A stretch of DNA of 64,000 bases from an uncultured Faecalibacterium sp. (GTDB lineage Bacteria; Bacillota; Clostridia; Oscillospirales; Ruminococcaceae): the NCBI GenBank assembly GCA_934503275.1, contig CAKSVD010000003.1, positions 135,666 through 199,665 on the forward strand, given 5' to 3'. Position numbers and translations under genes: made by a program. The notes below the pieces were generated by a model, which was not told where the DNA came from, did not search any database, and was given only the letters and a program-made list of their open reading frames with translations. Every line of letters begins with the position of its first letter. The first letter of the stretch is position 1. Of this stretch, positions 42,300 through 50,477 are shown piece by piece.

Positions 42300-43961
42300 T
42301 CAGAACAGGCCGGTGATCTTGCCGTCTGCGTCCACGTCGATGTTCACGGCGGCGGGCTTTTTGGGCAGGCCGGGCATGGTCATGATGTTGCCGCAGATCA
42401 CCACCACAAAGCCTGCGCCGGCGGCCAGACGCACCTCGCGCACTTCCATGGTGAAGCCGGTGGGCGCACCGGTCAGCTTGGCATTGTCACTGAAGCTGTA
42501 CTGGGTCTTGGCGATGCAGACGGGCAGGTTGCCGTAGCCCATCTCGGTCAGTTCGGCCAGCGTCTTGCTGGCGGCGGCGCTGAAGTTCACGCCGTCGGCG
42601 CGGTAGATCTTGGTGGCAATGGCGTTGATCTTGTCCTTCAGGGGCATCTCCAGCGGGTAGGTGTACTGGATGGGACGATCCTCCAGGATCTCCAACACCT
42701 TCTCAGCCAGTGCCTTGCCGCCCTCGCCGCCCTTGGCGAATACCTCGCTCAGCACGCAGGGCACGCCCTGCTCGGCGCACACCTGCTCCACATAGGCCTG
42801 CTCCTCGGCGGTGTCGGTGGGGAAGGCATTGATGGCTACCACCACCGGCAGACCGAAGCCGTTCTTCAGGTTGTCGATGTGGCGGATCAGGTTGGAGGCA
42901 CCGGCCTTGACAGCCTCGAGGTTGGGCTGGTTCAGGTCTGCCTTGGCTACGCCGCCGTGGCTCTTGAGGGCACGCACGGTAGCCACCAGCACACAGGCAG
43001 AGGGGGCAATGCCGGCGTAGCGGCACTTGATATCCAAGAACTTCTCCGCACCCAGATCGGCGCCGAAGCCTGCCTCGGTAATGGTATAGTCTGCCAGCGA
43101 GAGGCTGAGTTTGGTGGCCAGCACACTGTTGCAGCCGTGGGCAATGTTGGCAAAGGGGCCGCCGTGGATGATGGCGGGGTTGTTCTCCAGCGTCTGCACA
43201 AGGTTCGGGTCCAGTGCGTCCTTCAGCAGGGCGGTCATGGCACCGGCTGCGCCGATCTCACCGGCGGTCACCGGCTTGCCGTCGTAGGTGTAGGCGCACA
43301 CGATGCGGGACAGCCGCTCCTTCAAATCGGAGATGCTGGTGGCAAGGCAGAAGATGGCCATGACCTCGCTGGCCACGGTGATGTCAAAGCCGTCCTCGCG
43401 GGGGGTGCCGTTCACCTTGCCGCCCAGACCGTCCACGATGAACCGCAGCTGACGGTCGTTCATGTCCATGCAGCGCTTCCAGGTGATGCGGCGGGGGTCG
43501 ATGTTCAGCGGGTTGCCCTGCTGGATGCTGTTGTCGATCATGGCAGCCAGCAGGTTGTTGGCAGTGCCAATGGCGTGCAGGTCGCCGGTAAAGTGCAGGT
43601 TGATGTCCTCCATGGGCACCACCTGTGCGTAGCCGCCGCCGGCAGCGCCGCCCTTTACGCCGAACACGGGGCCAAGGCTGGGCTCGCGCAGGCAGAGCAT
43701 GGTCTTTTTGCCCAGTGCGTTCATGGCATCGGCCAGACCTACGCTGGTAGTGGTCTTGCCCTCACCGGCAGGGGTGGGGCTGATGGCGGTGACAAGGATC
43801 AGCTTGCCCTGCTTTTTGGCGTTGTGGATCAGCCGGTGGTCGATCTTGGCCTTGTAGCGGCCATAGGGAATCACACTTTCCTCCTTCAGACCCAGCTGGG
43901 CTGCGATCTGGGTGATGGGCTTCATTTTAGCTTCCTGCGCGATCTCGATATCGGTCTTCAT
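42300..43961 (-). CDS. fhs: Formate-tetrahydrofolate ligase
   Basis: The enzyme makes 10-formyl-THF from formate, ATP and THF, feeding purine synthesis and one-carbon metabolism. The 553-residue protein has the ATP loop [39 protein letters not shown], and PTDTAEE in the THF region. It starts at ATG 43961 ([13 protein letters not shown]) behind AAGGAGG; the frame extending to 44072 runs through the riboswitch. Expression is controlled by a ZTP riboswitch in its leader. Confidence 0.97.
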   Translation of the reverse strand: MKTDIEIAQEAKMKPITQIAAQLGLKEESVIPYGRYKAKIDHRLIHNAKKQGKLILVTAISPTPAGEGKTTTSVGLADAMNALGKKTMLCLREPSLGPVFGVKGGAAGGGYAQVVPMEDINLHFTGDLHAIGTANNLLAAMIDNSIQQGNPLNIDPRRITWKRCMDMNDRQLRFIVDGLGGKVNGTPREDGFDITVASEVMAIFCLATSISDLKERLSRIVCAYTYDGKPVTAGEIGAAGAMTALLKDALDPNLVQTLENNPAIIHGGPFANIAHGCNSVLATKLSLSLADYTITEAGFGADLGAEKFLDIKCRYAGIAPSACVLVATVRALKSHGGVAKADLNQPNLEAVKAGASNLIRHIDNLKNGFGLPVVVAINAFPTDTAEEQAYVEQVCAEQGVPCVLSEVFAKGGEGGKALAEKVLEILEDRPIQYTYPLEMPLKDKINAIATKIYRADGVNFSAAASKTLAELTEMGYGNLPVCIAKTQYSFSDNAKLTGAPTGFTMEVREVRLAAGAGFVVVICGNIMTMPGLPKKPAAVNIDVDADGKITGLF

Positions 43962-43983
43962 ACAGACATCCTCCTTGATAGCA

Positions 43984-44025
43984 AAAAAGGACAGCTTTGC
44001 GCAGCAATTGCGCAAGGCTGCCCAG
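43984..44025 (-). terminator. Expression-platform terminator of the ZTP riboswitch
   Basis: On the minus strand GGGCAGC and TTGCGCA pair with TGCGCAA and GCTGTCC, followed by TTTTTT. The 5' arm shares GGGCAGC with the 3' conserved core of the aptamer, so ligand binding and termination exclude each other. Confidence 0.88.
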
Positions 44026-44096
44026 ACGGTCGGCATTGACATCCCATGCACCCCTGCACTGTGGTGCTCCACAAGGTTCCGTCAGCAGGGGTGCGG
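44018..44096 (-). promoter_or_regulatory. ZTP riboswitch (pfl motif) upstream of fhs
   Basis: On the minus strand GCACCCCTGC (about 44086-44095) closes with GCAGGGGTGC (44047-44056). Inside are the conserved CTGACGGAACC and a TGTGG-AGCA-CCACA hairpin. The 3' core reads GCCGACCGTCTGGGCA (44019-44034), the pfl signature CCGnCTGGGC. These riboswitches bind ZMP/ZTP, a signal of 10-formyl-THF shortage, and turn on genes such as fhs. Location, both conserved cores and the overlapping terminator all agree. Confidence 0.93.
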
Positions 44097-44107
44097 TCTA
44101 TGTTGTA

Positions 44108-44137
44108 AAGATAGCACACCACCGGGGTGTTTGTCAA
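44108..44137 (-). promoter_or_regulatory. Promoter of the fhs transcript
   Basis: On the minus strand TTGACA (44132-44137) and TATCTT (44108-44113) are 18 bases apart, directly upstream of the riboswitch. Confidence 0.75.
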
Positions 44138-44180
44138 GGAGGTACAGTTACAAAAATCACCCATAAATGCATAAATTTTT

Positions 44181-44209
44181 TTGCGTTATCCAAGGGTTTG
44201 TGCTATACT
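44181..44209 (+). promoter_or_regulatory. Promoter of the cysteine desulfurase gene
   Basis: TTGCGT (44181-44186) and TATACT (44204-44209), 17-base spacer, TGC before the -10. Confidence 0.75.
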
Positions 44210-44257
44210 TATTCTGGGTTATTATGAAAACAACGACAGAAAGCAGGAAATCCGTTT

Positions 44258-45409
44258 ATGCTGCAAAACCCTCAGTTACATTATCTGGACAACGCGGCCA
44301 CCACCATCGTAGCGCCCGAGGTGGCGGACGTCATCGACAAGGCCATGCGGGAGCACTGGGCAAACCCTTCCAGCCTGTACGGCCCGGGCGCGCGCAGTGA
44401 AGAGGCTTTGAACGCCGCCCGCGCCGCCGTGGCGCGCACGCTGGGCTGCAAAAGCCGGGAACTGTATTTCACCTCCTGCGGCAGCGAGAGCAACAATCTG
44501 GCGCTGCTGGGCGCAGTGCAGACCCGCACCTTCGGCAAGGGCATTGTGGTGTCCGGCTTCGAGCACCCCAGTGTGCAGCGGCCGCTGGAGCGGCTGGCAA
44601 AGCAGGGCTACGACGTTACCGTGGTAGCCCCCCGGGCAGACGGCACGCTGGACATTGCCGCCATGCTGGAGCGGGTGGACAAAAACACCATCCTTGTGGC
44701 CTGCATGATGGTGAACAACGAGATCGGCACCCGCAACGATGTGGAGCGCCTTGCCGCCGAGGTAAAGCGCCGCAACAGCCGCACCATCGTCCATGTGGAC
44801 GCAGTGCAGGCGTGGATGCGTGTGCCCATCAAGCTGGATAACATCGACACGCTCTCGGTGAGCGGCCACAAAATCCACGCACCCAAGGGCATTGGTGCGC
44901 TCTACCTTTCCGACCGGCTGGTGCAGGCCTTCCAGCCGCCCTATCTGGGCGGCGAGCAGGAGCGGCAGATGCGCCCCGGCACCGAAAACCTGCCCTACGC
45001 CATGGGTCTGGCCGCAGCGGCCACCCGTCTGGCAAAGACCATGAAGAGCCGGGACACCGCCATGCGTGCGCTGAACCGGCAGCTGCGGGAGGGGCTGAAG
45101 GCCTTCCCGGAGGTAGTCATCAACAGCCCGGAGAACGCCGTGCCCGAGGTGTTGAACTTCAGCGAGAGGTGCATCAAGAGCGAGACCATGCTGGCTTTTC
45201 TGGCCGAAGAGCAGATCTACGTCTCCTCGGCCAGTGCCTGCGGGCGCGGCCAGCCCAGCCACACGCTGGCAGCCATGGGACGCGACCCGCTGGCCATCGA
45301 CACCGCCATCCGGGTGTCCTTCTGTGCGGACAACACCCCGGAGGATGTGGATGCCTTCCTCAACCGCTTCGAGGACGGCATGAAGCACTTGCAGAAGATC
45401 AGAAAGTAA
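44258..45409 (+). CDS. Cysteine desulfurase (NifS/IscS family)
   Basis: The PLP enzyme removes sulfur from cysteine as an enzyme-bound persulfide. The 383-residue protein shows YLDNAATT, TSCGSESNNLAL, HVDAVQAW, the PLP lysine in SGHKIHAPKG and the catalytic cysteine in SSASACGRGQPSH. The location immediately upstream of thiI is the Bacillus NifZ-ThiI arrangement, so its likely job is to supply sulfur for 4-thiouridine at U8 of tRNA rather than general Fe-S assembly. Confidence 0.95.
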   Translation: MLQNPQLHYLDNAATTIVAPEVADVIDKAMREHWANPSSLYGPGARSEEALNAARAAVARTLGCKSRELYFTSCGSESNNLALLGAVQTRTFGKGIVVSGFEHPSVQRPLERLAKQGYDVTVVAPRADGTLDIAAMLERVDKNTILVACMMVNNEIGTRNDVERLAAEVKRRNSRTIVHVDAVQAWMRVPIKLDNIDTLSVSGHKIHAPKGIGALYLSDRLVQAFQPPYLGGEQERQMRPGTENLPYAMGLAAAATRLAKTMKSRDTAMRALNRQLREGLKAFPEVVINSPENAVPEVLNFSERCIKSETMLAFLAEEQIYVSSASACGRGQPSHTLAAMGRDPLAIDTAIRVSFCADNTPEDVDAFLNRFEDGMKHLQKIRK

Positions 45410-45469
45410 AAACTGAAGCCGTTCTATGGGAAGATGCAGTTTGCCTGCGCGACCCTAATGCGTGAAAGG

Positions 45470-45566
45470 GTGAATGGAAAATGACCGCAGTCATTTTCCA
45501 TTCACAGATAAAAATAATTCATCCGCTGAATATGGCCAGAGCGAAAGCGGAGGCCATTATAAATCC
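45470..45566 (+). repeat. Two-hairpin repeat, family 1, copy C
   Basis: Hairpin 1 is GTGAATGGAAAATGAC, loop CGCA, then its exact complement. After 27 bases hairpin 2 is TGGCC, AGAGCGAAAGCGGA, GGCCA, then TTATAAATCC. It ends 22 bases before the thiI start, between the desulfurase gene and thiI. Confidence 0.88.
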
Positions 45567-45588
45567 CACATCAGGAGATGCAACATTT

Positions 45589-46788
45589 ATGAAGGAAATT
45601 ATTATGGGCTATCAGGGCGAGATGTCCCTGAAAGGCCTCAATCGCAACCAGTTCGAAGCAGCCATGATGAAGATCCTGCGCTACCGTCTTAAGACGGTGG
45701 GCAAGTTCAAGGTGTACTGCACCCAGTCCACCTTTTATATGGAACCCGAGGAAGAGGACGTGGATATGGACCTCGCCTTTGAACGGGTCAGCAAGGTGTT
45801 CGGCCTTGCCGCGCTCAGCCGCGCCGTGGTGTGCGAAAAGGATTTCGATACCATCTGCCAGACCGCTGAGGATTATCTGGGCAGCGAACTGCATGGCATC
45901 CGCACCTTCAAGGTGGAAGCCCGCCGTGCCGATAAGACCTATCCCATGACCAGCCCGGAACTGATGCGGGAACTGGGCGCTTACCTGCTGGGCAAGCACA
46001 ACTACCTGAAGGTGGATGTGCACAACCCGCAGTTCAAGGTGATCGTGGAGATTCGAGATTACGGTGCGTATATTCACGGCCCGAAAGTACCGGGCGAGGG
46101 CGGTTTGCCCGTAGGCACCAGCGGCCGTGCCCTGAATATGCTCTCCGGCGGCATCGACAGCCCGGTGGCGGCATATCGTATGGCAAAGCGCGGTCTGGCA
46201 CTGGATCACATCCATTTTGCATCCCCTCCGTATACTTCCGAGCGCGCAAAACTGAAGGTAAAGGCTCTGGCGCAGCTTATCACCGTGTATACCGGCAGCG
46301 CCAACCTGTTCGTGGTGCCCTATACCAAACCCCAGGAGTACATCCGGGATAACGCCCCGGATGTGCTGTTTACGGTGCTGATGCGCCGCAGCATGATGCG
46401 CATCGCAAACGTTATCGCTAAAAAGCAGGGGTGCGAGGCGCTGGTCACCGGCGAAAGTCTGGCACAGGTGGCAAGCCAGACCGTCAAGGCTTTGCAGTGC
46501 ACCGATGCTGCACAGGATCTGCCCATCCTGCGCCCGCTCATTGGCATGGACAAGACCGAGATCATCGAGACCTCCCGCCATATCAATACCTTTGAGACCA
46601 GCATCCTGCCCTACGAGGACTGCTGCACCATCTTCACCCCGCCGCACCCGAAGATCCGCCCCGAACTGGAGGAGATCCTTGCCGCCGAAGCCGCCATGCC
46701 CGGCCTTGCCGCGCTGGAAGCTGAGGCCGCAGAGCAGACCGAGCGCATCCGGGTGCGCATCACCGATCAGGTAGAATTTGAGGGTTGA
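45589..46788 (+). CDS. thiI: tRNA 4-thiouridine synthetase ThiI
   Basis: ThiI adenylates U8 of tRNA and installs sulfur taken from the upstream desulfurase. The 399-residue protein has the N-terminal ferredoxin-like and THUMP region (IMGYQGEMSLKGLNR; TFKVEARRADKTYPM), the PP-loop SGGIDSPVAAYRMAKRG and the catalytic cysteine region YEDCCTIFTPPHP. No C-terminal rhodanese domain is present, as in Bacillus. I chose ATG 45589 with AGGAG upstream; the frame open to 45481 would translate through repeat copy C. Confidence 0.95.
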   Translation: MKEIIMGYQGEMSLKGLNRNQFEAAMMKILRYRLKTVGKFKVYCTQSTFYMEPEEEDVDMDLAFERVSKVFGLAALSRAVVCEKDFDTICQTAEDYLGSELHGIRTFKVEARRADKTYPMTSPELMRELGAYLLGKHNYLKVDVHNPQFKVIVEIRDYGAYIHGPKVPGEGGLPVGTSGRALNMLSGGIDSPVAAYRMAKRGLALDHIHFASPPYTSERAKLKVKALAQLITVYTGSANLFVVPYTKPQEYIRDNAPDVLFTVLMRRSMMRIANVIAKKQGCEALVTGESLAQVASQTVKALQCTDAAQDLPILRPLIGMDKTEIIETSRHINTFETSILPYEDCCTIFTPPHPKIRPELEEILAAEAAMPGLAALEAEAAEQTERIRVRITDQVEFEG

Positions 46789-46795
46789 TTTGTCC

Positions 46796-48115
46796 ATGAC
46801 AGCAGAGATCATCAGTGTCGGTACCGAGTTGCTGCTCGGCAACATTCTTAATACCAATGCTCAGTACCTCAGCCGGGAACTGGCTGCGCTGGGCATCACC
46901 GTCCGGCGGCAGAGCACCATCGGCGATAACCATGGCCGTCTGGCGGATTTTGTCAACGAGGCAAAGCAGCGGTGCGACCTGCTGGTGTTCACCGGCGGGC
47001 TGGGCCCCACGGCGGATGACCTGACCAAGGAGACGGTGGCCGCCTGCTTTGGCGATACCCTTACCTTTGACCCCGACGAGTGGCAGAAGATCGTGGACTT
47101 CTTTACCCGCACCGGGCGCGAGACCACCCCCAACAACCGCAAGCAGGCCATGGTGCCGGTGCACGGGCATAAGGTGGTCAACCACCACGGTACCGCGCCG
47201 GGCGCATGGTTCGAGCAGGACGGACACTGTGCCGTGCTGATGCCCGGCGTGCCCCATGAGATGAAGGCCATGTGGGAGGAAAGCGTGCGCCCGCTGCTGC
47301 TGGCGCGGCAGAGCTGTGCCCTGCACAGCCTGACGCTGCGGGTGCTGGGCGGCGAGAGCAATCTGGAGTACCGGGTGCGTGCGCTGCTGGAAAACCAGAA
47401 CCCCACCGCCGCCATCTACTGCAAGACCGGCGAGTGCGAGATCCGCATCACCGCCCGGGCGCAGAACGACGCCGAGGCGCAGACCATGTGCCGCGCCTAT
47501 GCCAAAAAGTTCTATGATCTGCTGGGTGATGCGGTGTATGATGAGGATGTCGCCGGGTTGGAAGAAACGGTGGTGCATACGCTGCAGGCCAACGGCCTGA
47601 CCATTGCCACCGCCGAAAGCTGCACCGGCGGCATGATCGCCCAGCGCCTGACCAGTGTGTCCGGCGCAAGCGAGGTGTTCGGCTACGGCTTTGTGACCTA
47701 CTGGGAGCAGGCCAAGGCGAAGCTTGTCGGGGTAGACCCGGCGGTCATTGCGCAATATAATGTGGTGTCGGCTCCCGTGGCGGCGCAGATGGCGCTGGGC
47801 GCGGCAAAGGCCGCCGGTGCAGATATCGCGGTCAGCGTTACCGGTCTGGCAGGCCCCGGCGGCGGCGACGCCGTCCGGCCTGTGGGCACGGTGTATCTGG
47901 GCGCTGCCCGGGGAGACAAGGTGTATGTGAAAAAGCTGTTCGTCTCCCGTCCGGACCGCGCGCTCATCCGCGCCCGCGCCGCGCAGACTGCGCTGGAAAT
48001 GGCGCTGCGTCTGGCACAGGGCAAGACCCCTGCCGGTACGCAGGTGCTGGCCGAAAGCGCACAGCATGACCCCGCCGCTCTGACTGCCTTGGACGAGACC
48101 CTGCGGGCAGAGTAA
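46796..48115 (+). CDS. cinA: CinA family protein (competence/damage-inducible protein A)
   Basis: The 439-residue protein has an N-terminal MoaB/MogA-like domain (AEIISVGTELLLGNI; TGGLGPTADDLTKE), a KH-like middle domain, and a C-terminal PncC-type domain with AESCTGGMIAQRLTSVSGAS and SVTGLAGPGGGD. Such proteins have nicotinamide-nucleotide deamidase and ADP-ribose pyrophosphatase activity. The name reflects coexpression with competence genes in some species; dprA is also in this window. ATG 46796 is preferred to 46778 because the family starts AEIISVG. Confidence 0.95.
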   Translation: MTAEIISVGTELLLGNILNTNAQYLSRELAALGITVRRQSTIGDNHGRLADFVNEAKQRCDLLVFTGGLGPTADDLTKETVAACFGDTLTFDPDEWQKIVDFFTRTGRETTPNNRKQAMVPVHGHKVVNHHGTAPGAWFEQDGHCAVLMPGVPHEMKAMWEESVRPLLLARQSCALHSLTLRVLGGESNLEYRVRALLENQNPTAAIYCKTGECEIRITARAQNDAEAQTMCRAYAKKFYDLLGDAVYDEDVAGLEETVVHTLQANGLTIATAESCTGGMIAQRLTSVSGASEVFGYGFVTYWEQAKAKLVGVDPAVIAQYNVVSAPVAAQMALGAAKAAGADIAVSVTGLAGPGGGDAVRPVGTVYLGAARGDKVYVKKLFVSRPDRALIRARAAQTALEMALRLAQGKTPAGTQVLAESAQHDPAALTALDETLRAE

Positions 48116-48149
48116 GGGCGGCCCCTGCGGCCGCAGGGGGGGATGCGTC

Positions 48150-49064
48150 ATGACAAATAAAGAAAACCGCCCGGCAGGCTGCGTGCTGCGGCTGTTCGGT
48201 GCGCCGGAGCAGACCGTGCAAAAGGCTGTGGAAGCCCTGCCGGACACTTGGCAGGGCACCGTGCACTGCCGCACCCGGGGCGCGGAAACGCTGGTGGCGC
48301 TGCAAAGCAGCACCCCGCAGCAACTGCACCGGGCGGTACAGCTGCTGCGGACAAGCCTTGCCCCGGCGCTGTACGGGGAAGGGGAGCAGACACTTGCCGC
48401 TGCCGCAGTGCAGACACTGGAGCAGCACCGCAAGCTTTTGGTGTGCAGCGATGCCGCCGCCGGGGCGCTGCTGGAAAGCCGGCTGGAAAACCTTCCCGGC
48501 GCGGAAAAGGTGTTCGATTTTGGCGCCATGAGTTACGCCAATGCCGCGCTCACCGCCCGGCTCAGCCGCAAACTACGCAAGGGCCCGCAGGCAGAGCCTG
48601 CCCGCACACTGGCGCAGGTGCAGACCATGCAGCGGCTGACCGGCGCTGCGCTGGCGGTGGGCTGTGTGGAACTGCCCCAAAGCCGCCTGCTGCTGGTGGG
48701 CGGCAAAAAGGGCTGCTGGCTGCGGTGCACAGCAATGGACGAAAACCCCGGTCTGTGGCTGCTGGATATGCTGCGCCGCGCCGCCTGTGGTCTGCCGCAG
48801 GCTGGTGGCACAGGCTGGCAGCCCTACGGCAAAGCCGTGCCGGATGCCGCTCTGACGCCTGCCGCCTTCGCGGCGGCACCGCCCGCGCCGCCGCGCCCGA
48901 AGCGTCATAGAATAGGCAAGGTGCTGGCGGTGCTTCTGCTGCTGGCATTGGCAGCACTGGCTGCGGGCTGGTACTATACCGGCGGCGACCTTGCCGCTTT
49001 GCCCCAAAAGCTGCAAAGCCTTGGCGCAGAAAGTCTGCCCCACGCCGGGGCAAAATTGGTGTGA
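48150..49064 (+). CDS. Membrane-anchored CinA-like paralogue, degenerate active site
   Basis: At first sight this 304-residue protein is unknown. Aligning it by eye with the adjacent CinA shows parallels in order: LRLFGAPEQT with LRVLGGESNL; AVQTLEQHRKLLVCSDAAAGALL with VVHTLQANGLTIATAESCTGGMI; NLPGAEKVFDFGAMSYANAAL with SVSGASEVFGYGFVTYWEQAK; and ALAVGCV, then RLLLVGGKKGCW, with DIAVSVTG and TVYLGAARGDKV. It thus looks like the KH-like and PncC domains of CinA without the MoaB domain. The ESCTGG and TGLAGPGG active-site loops are gone. A proline-rich linker and a membrane helix (about 251-273) are added. An 18-base palindrome (48122-48140) covers part of its ribosome-binding site. Confidence 0.6.
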   Translation: MTNKENRPAGCVLRLFGAPEQTVQKAVEALPDTWQGTVHCRTRGAETLVALQSSTPQQLHRAVQLLRTSLAPALYGEGEQTLAAAAVQTLEQHRKLLVCSDAAAGALLESRLENLPGAEKVFDFGAMSYANAALTARLSRKLRKGPQAEPARTLAQVQTMQRLTGAALAVGCVELPQSRLLLVGGKKGCWLRCTAMDENPGLWLLDMLRRAACGLPQAGGTGWQPYGKAVPDAALTPAAFAAAPPAPPRPKRHRIGKVLAVLLLLALAALAAGWYYTGGDLAALPQKLQSLGAESLPHAGAKLV

Positions 49065-49094
49065 GCGTTGCGGCGGCGCTTTCAATAGAAAAGC

Positions 49095-49140
49095 AAAAAC
49101 CAAGCCCGGAGGGTTCACAGACCTTCCGGGCTTGGTTTTT
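49095..49140. terminator. Strong bidirectional terminator after the CinA-like pair
   Basis: AAAAACCAAGCCCGGA pairs perfectly with TCCGGGCTTGGTTTTT around a 14-base loop. It lies immediately before the tRNA fragment. Confidence 0.95.
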
Positions 49141-49144
49141 GCAC

Positions 49145-49189
49145 TGGCGTCCCCGATGTGATTCGAACACACGGTCTTCCGCTTAGGAG
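49145..49189 (-). pseudogene. 3' half of a tRNA-Arg(CCU) gene, probable attachment-site remnant
   Basis: On the minus strand the sequence runs from the anticodon loop CTCCTAA through the 3' anticodon stem GCGGA, a T-arm (GTGTG-TTCGAAT-CACAT), the 3' acceptor strand CGGGGAC, G73 and an encoded CCA. No 5' half (expected to contain GTCCCCG and TCCGC) precedes it; the sequence changes abruptly to AT-rich DNA at the anticodon loop. Tyrosine recombinases commonly integrate at exactly this part of tRNA genes, so this is best read as an att remnant. Confidence 0.82.
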
Positions 49190-49639
49190 TAGGGGCTGAA
49201 GCAATAAATCCTAGACAAAAGTAGGTAAAATAAGTGACGTTTTATCAATGGATTTTTTGTTGCGCTGTCAATCCGAGTAAAGAACACAAACCCCGAAATA
49301 AAACGAGTAAAAGGCTTTTCATTAGCAGAAAATTAGCAGAGCTAATGAAAAGTGGAAGGATTATTGTAAAATGCCCACCTTTCATTAGCTGGGAAGTGTA
49401 CGTTTCCCTACGGATATTTGCTTGTTTAGCATTCGTAAACCAGACCATACAGCCGTAACTGGTGTGATGGACAAATGTTTTCAATAGAAAAAGCCAGAGC
49501 TTTCTGAGAGAAAACTCTGGCCTATGTAACAGTATGATTGGAAATGTGCATTGTCTTGTAAAAGGAAGGATCTTATGGTATTCTTACGGGAGTAGAGGCA
49601 CTGGATGCGAGGAACTTTGCGTGATCTTAGGAGTGTGCA
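49190..49639. other. AT-rich region with repeats, no supported gene
   Basis: The sequence is much richer in A and T than its neighbours. It contains a perfect 12-bp inverted repeat (CTTTTCATTAGC/GCTAATGAAAAG, 49315-49352), a further TTTCATTAGC copy near 49380, and a hairpin GCCAGAG/CTCTGGC (49493-49522). A 13-base direct repeat TTTCAATAGAAAA occurs here (49479-49491) and beside the terminator (49080-49092). A frame at 49234-49458 lacks a ribosome-binding site. The region looks like mobile-element debris. Confidence 0.6.
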
Positions 49640-50044
49640 ATGGAAAAGAAATTTAATATTGTAGTCGGTGAAGATGGAACTGTAAAACTCCCAGATGCGG
49701 TTCTGGAAAAACTTGAAGTCAGACCCGGAGAGGAAGTTCGATTCGAAGTAGACGACAATTTCTATGCAGTCAGGCTTCTATCACGGATAGAAGCTGAACG
49801 CTTGGATTACTTGAATTGGATGCATAATAAACATTGCCCCTCTATTGAGGAAATGATTGCGGAGTCGAGAAAACAAGCCACCCAGAACATTGTGATCTCC
49901 CGTATCCTTGATGGAATGCCGGTAGAAAAAATTGCAGAAGACTATGAAGTTTCACTCGACTATGTAGAGCAGCTTGCCCATCAGCTGAAGATTGACATAG
50001 AGGAAGCTAAGGCGAAAAAACACAAAGAAACGGGATCATCCTAA
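49640..50044 (+). CDS. AbrB/SpoVT-like small protein with possible second helix-turn-helix
   Basis: I do not recognise the exact family. The first 50 residues of this 134-residue protein look like a swapped-hairpin AbrB/MazE-type fold (VGEDGTVKLPDAVLEKLEVRPGEEVRFEV). Residues about 92-115 (ILDGMPVEKIAEDYEVSLDYVEQ) resemble a helix-turn-helix. AbrB-like antitoxins bind their own promoters, so it may be an orphan antitoxin. AGGAG precedes ATG 49640. Base composition is lower in GC than the core genes, and it lies in the putative island. Confidence 0.65.
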   Translation: MEKKFNIVVGEDGTVKLPDAVLEKLEVRPGEEVRFEVDDNFYAVRLLSRIEAERLDYLNWMHNKHCPSIEEMIAESRKQATQNIVISRILDGMPVEKIAEDYEVSLDYVEQLAHQLKIDIEEAKAKKHKETGSS

Positions 50045-50050
50045 AACAGA

Positions 50051-50093
50051 CAGCGGCAGCTTTCTATATACGGAAAACTGCCGCTGATATTTT
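50051..50093. terminator. Bidirectional terminator between the two small island genes
   Basis: CAGCGGCAG pairs with CTGCCGCTG around an 18-base loop and is followed by ATATTTT. It separates convergent genes. Confidence 0.8.
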
Positions 50094-50108
50094 AATGGAT
50101 GTGGCGGA

Positions 50109-50432
50109 TCAGGTGATCTTTAACCATTTATGATCTTCTGCCATCCGACCATGTGTCTTTTCCACTAGCTGTATCGGATCATATTCGGAAACCCCGACAG
50201 CATCAAGGTAATAGTTAAGCCCGCAGCGAGTTCTTGGAATACAACGACTCTCTAAAAAAATCAGAAAATCATCCCAAGTGGGTTCCGTGTTGACCCCGAA
50301 AGCGGTGTCCAGAATAGAATCCACTTTGTTTTCCACACGCACCTGCTTTGTGGTGAAATCTACGTCAATGATACTGCAAAGGGTATCACGGTCATAATAT
50401 TCATATTTCCGTATTGTGTGCACCTGCTCCAT
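50109..50432 (-). CDS. Small orphan protein ending in a GRMAEDHKWLKI-type motif
   Basis: The 107-residue protein has no membrane segment or signal. Its features are an N-terminal strand (RKYEYYDRDTLCSIIDVDF), a middle VRVENKVDSILDTAFG, and a C-terminal ESRCIPRTRCGLNYYLDA and KTHGRMAEDHKWLKI. From memory, similar small proteins occur beside DUF3990 or HipA-like toxin genes in Clostridia, but no such partner is here. AAAAGGAG stands 8 bases before ATG 50432. Its function is unknown. Confidence 0.7.
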   Translation of the reverse strand: MEQVHTIRKYEYYDRDTLCSIIDVDFTTKQVRVENKVDSILDTAFGVNTEPTWDDFLIFLESRCIPRTRCGLNYYLDAVGVSEYDPIQLVEKTHGRMAEDHKWLKIT

Positions 50433-50477
50433 GCCGACCACTCCTTTTATAGAAGTATACCAGATTTCACCGTGGCT

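Noticed and set aside
45481..45588. N-terminal extension of thiI by 36 codons
   Set aside because: It translates through repeat copy C and lacks a ribosome-binding site; the ATG at 45589 has AGGAG and matches the family start.
49145..49189. Intact tRNA-Arg gene
   Set aside because: The D-arm, 5' acceptor strand and 5' anticodon strand are missing; only the 3' half remains.
49234..49458. 74-codon frame in the AT-rich region
   Set aside because: No ribosome-binding site and it runs through inverted repeats; protein-like features are absent.
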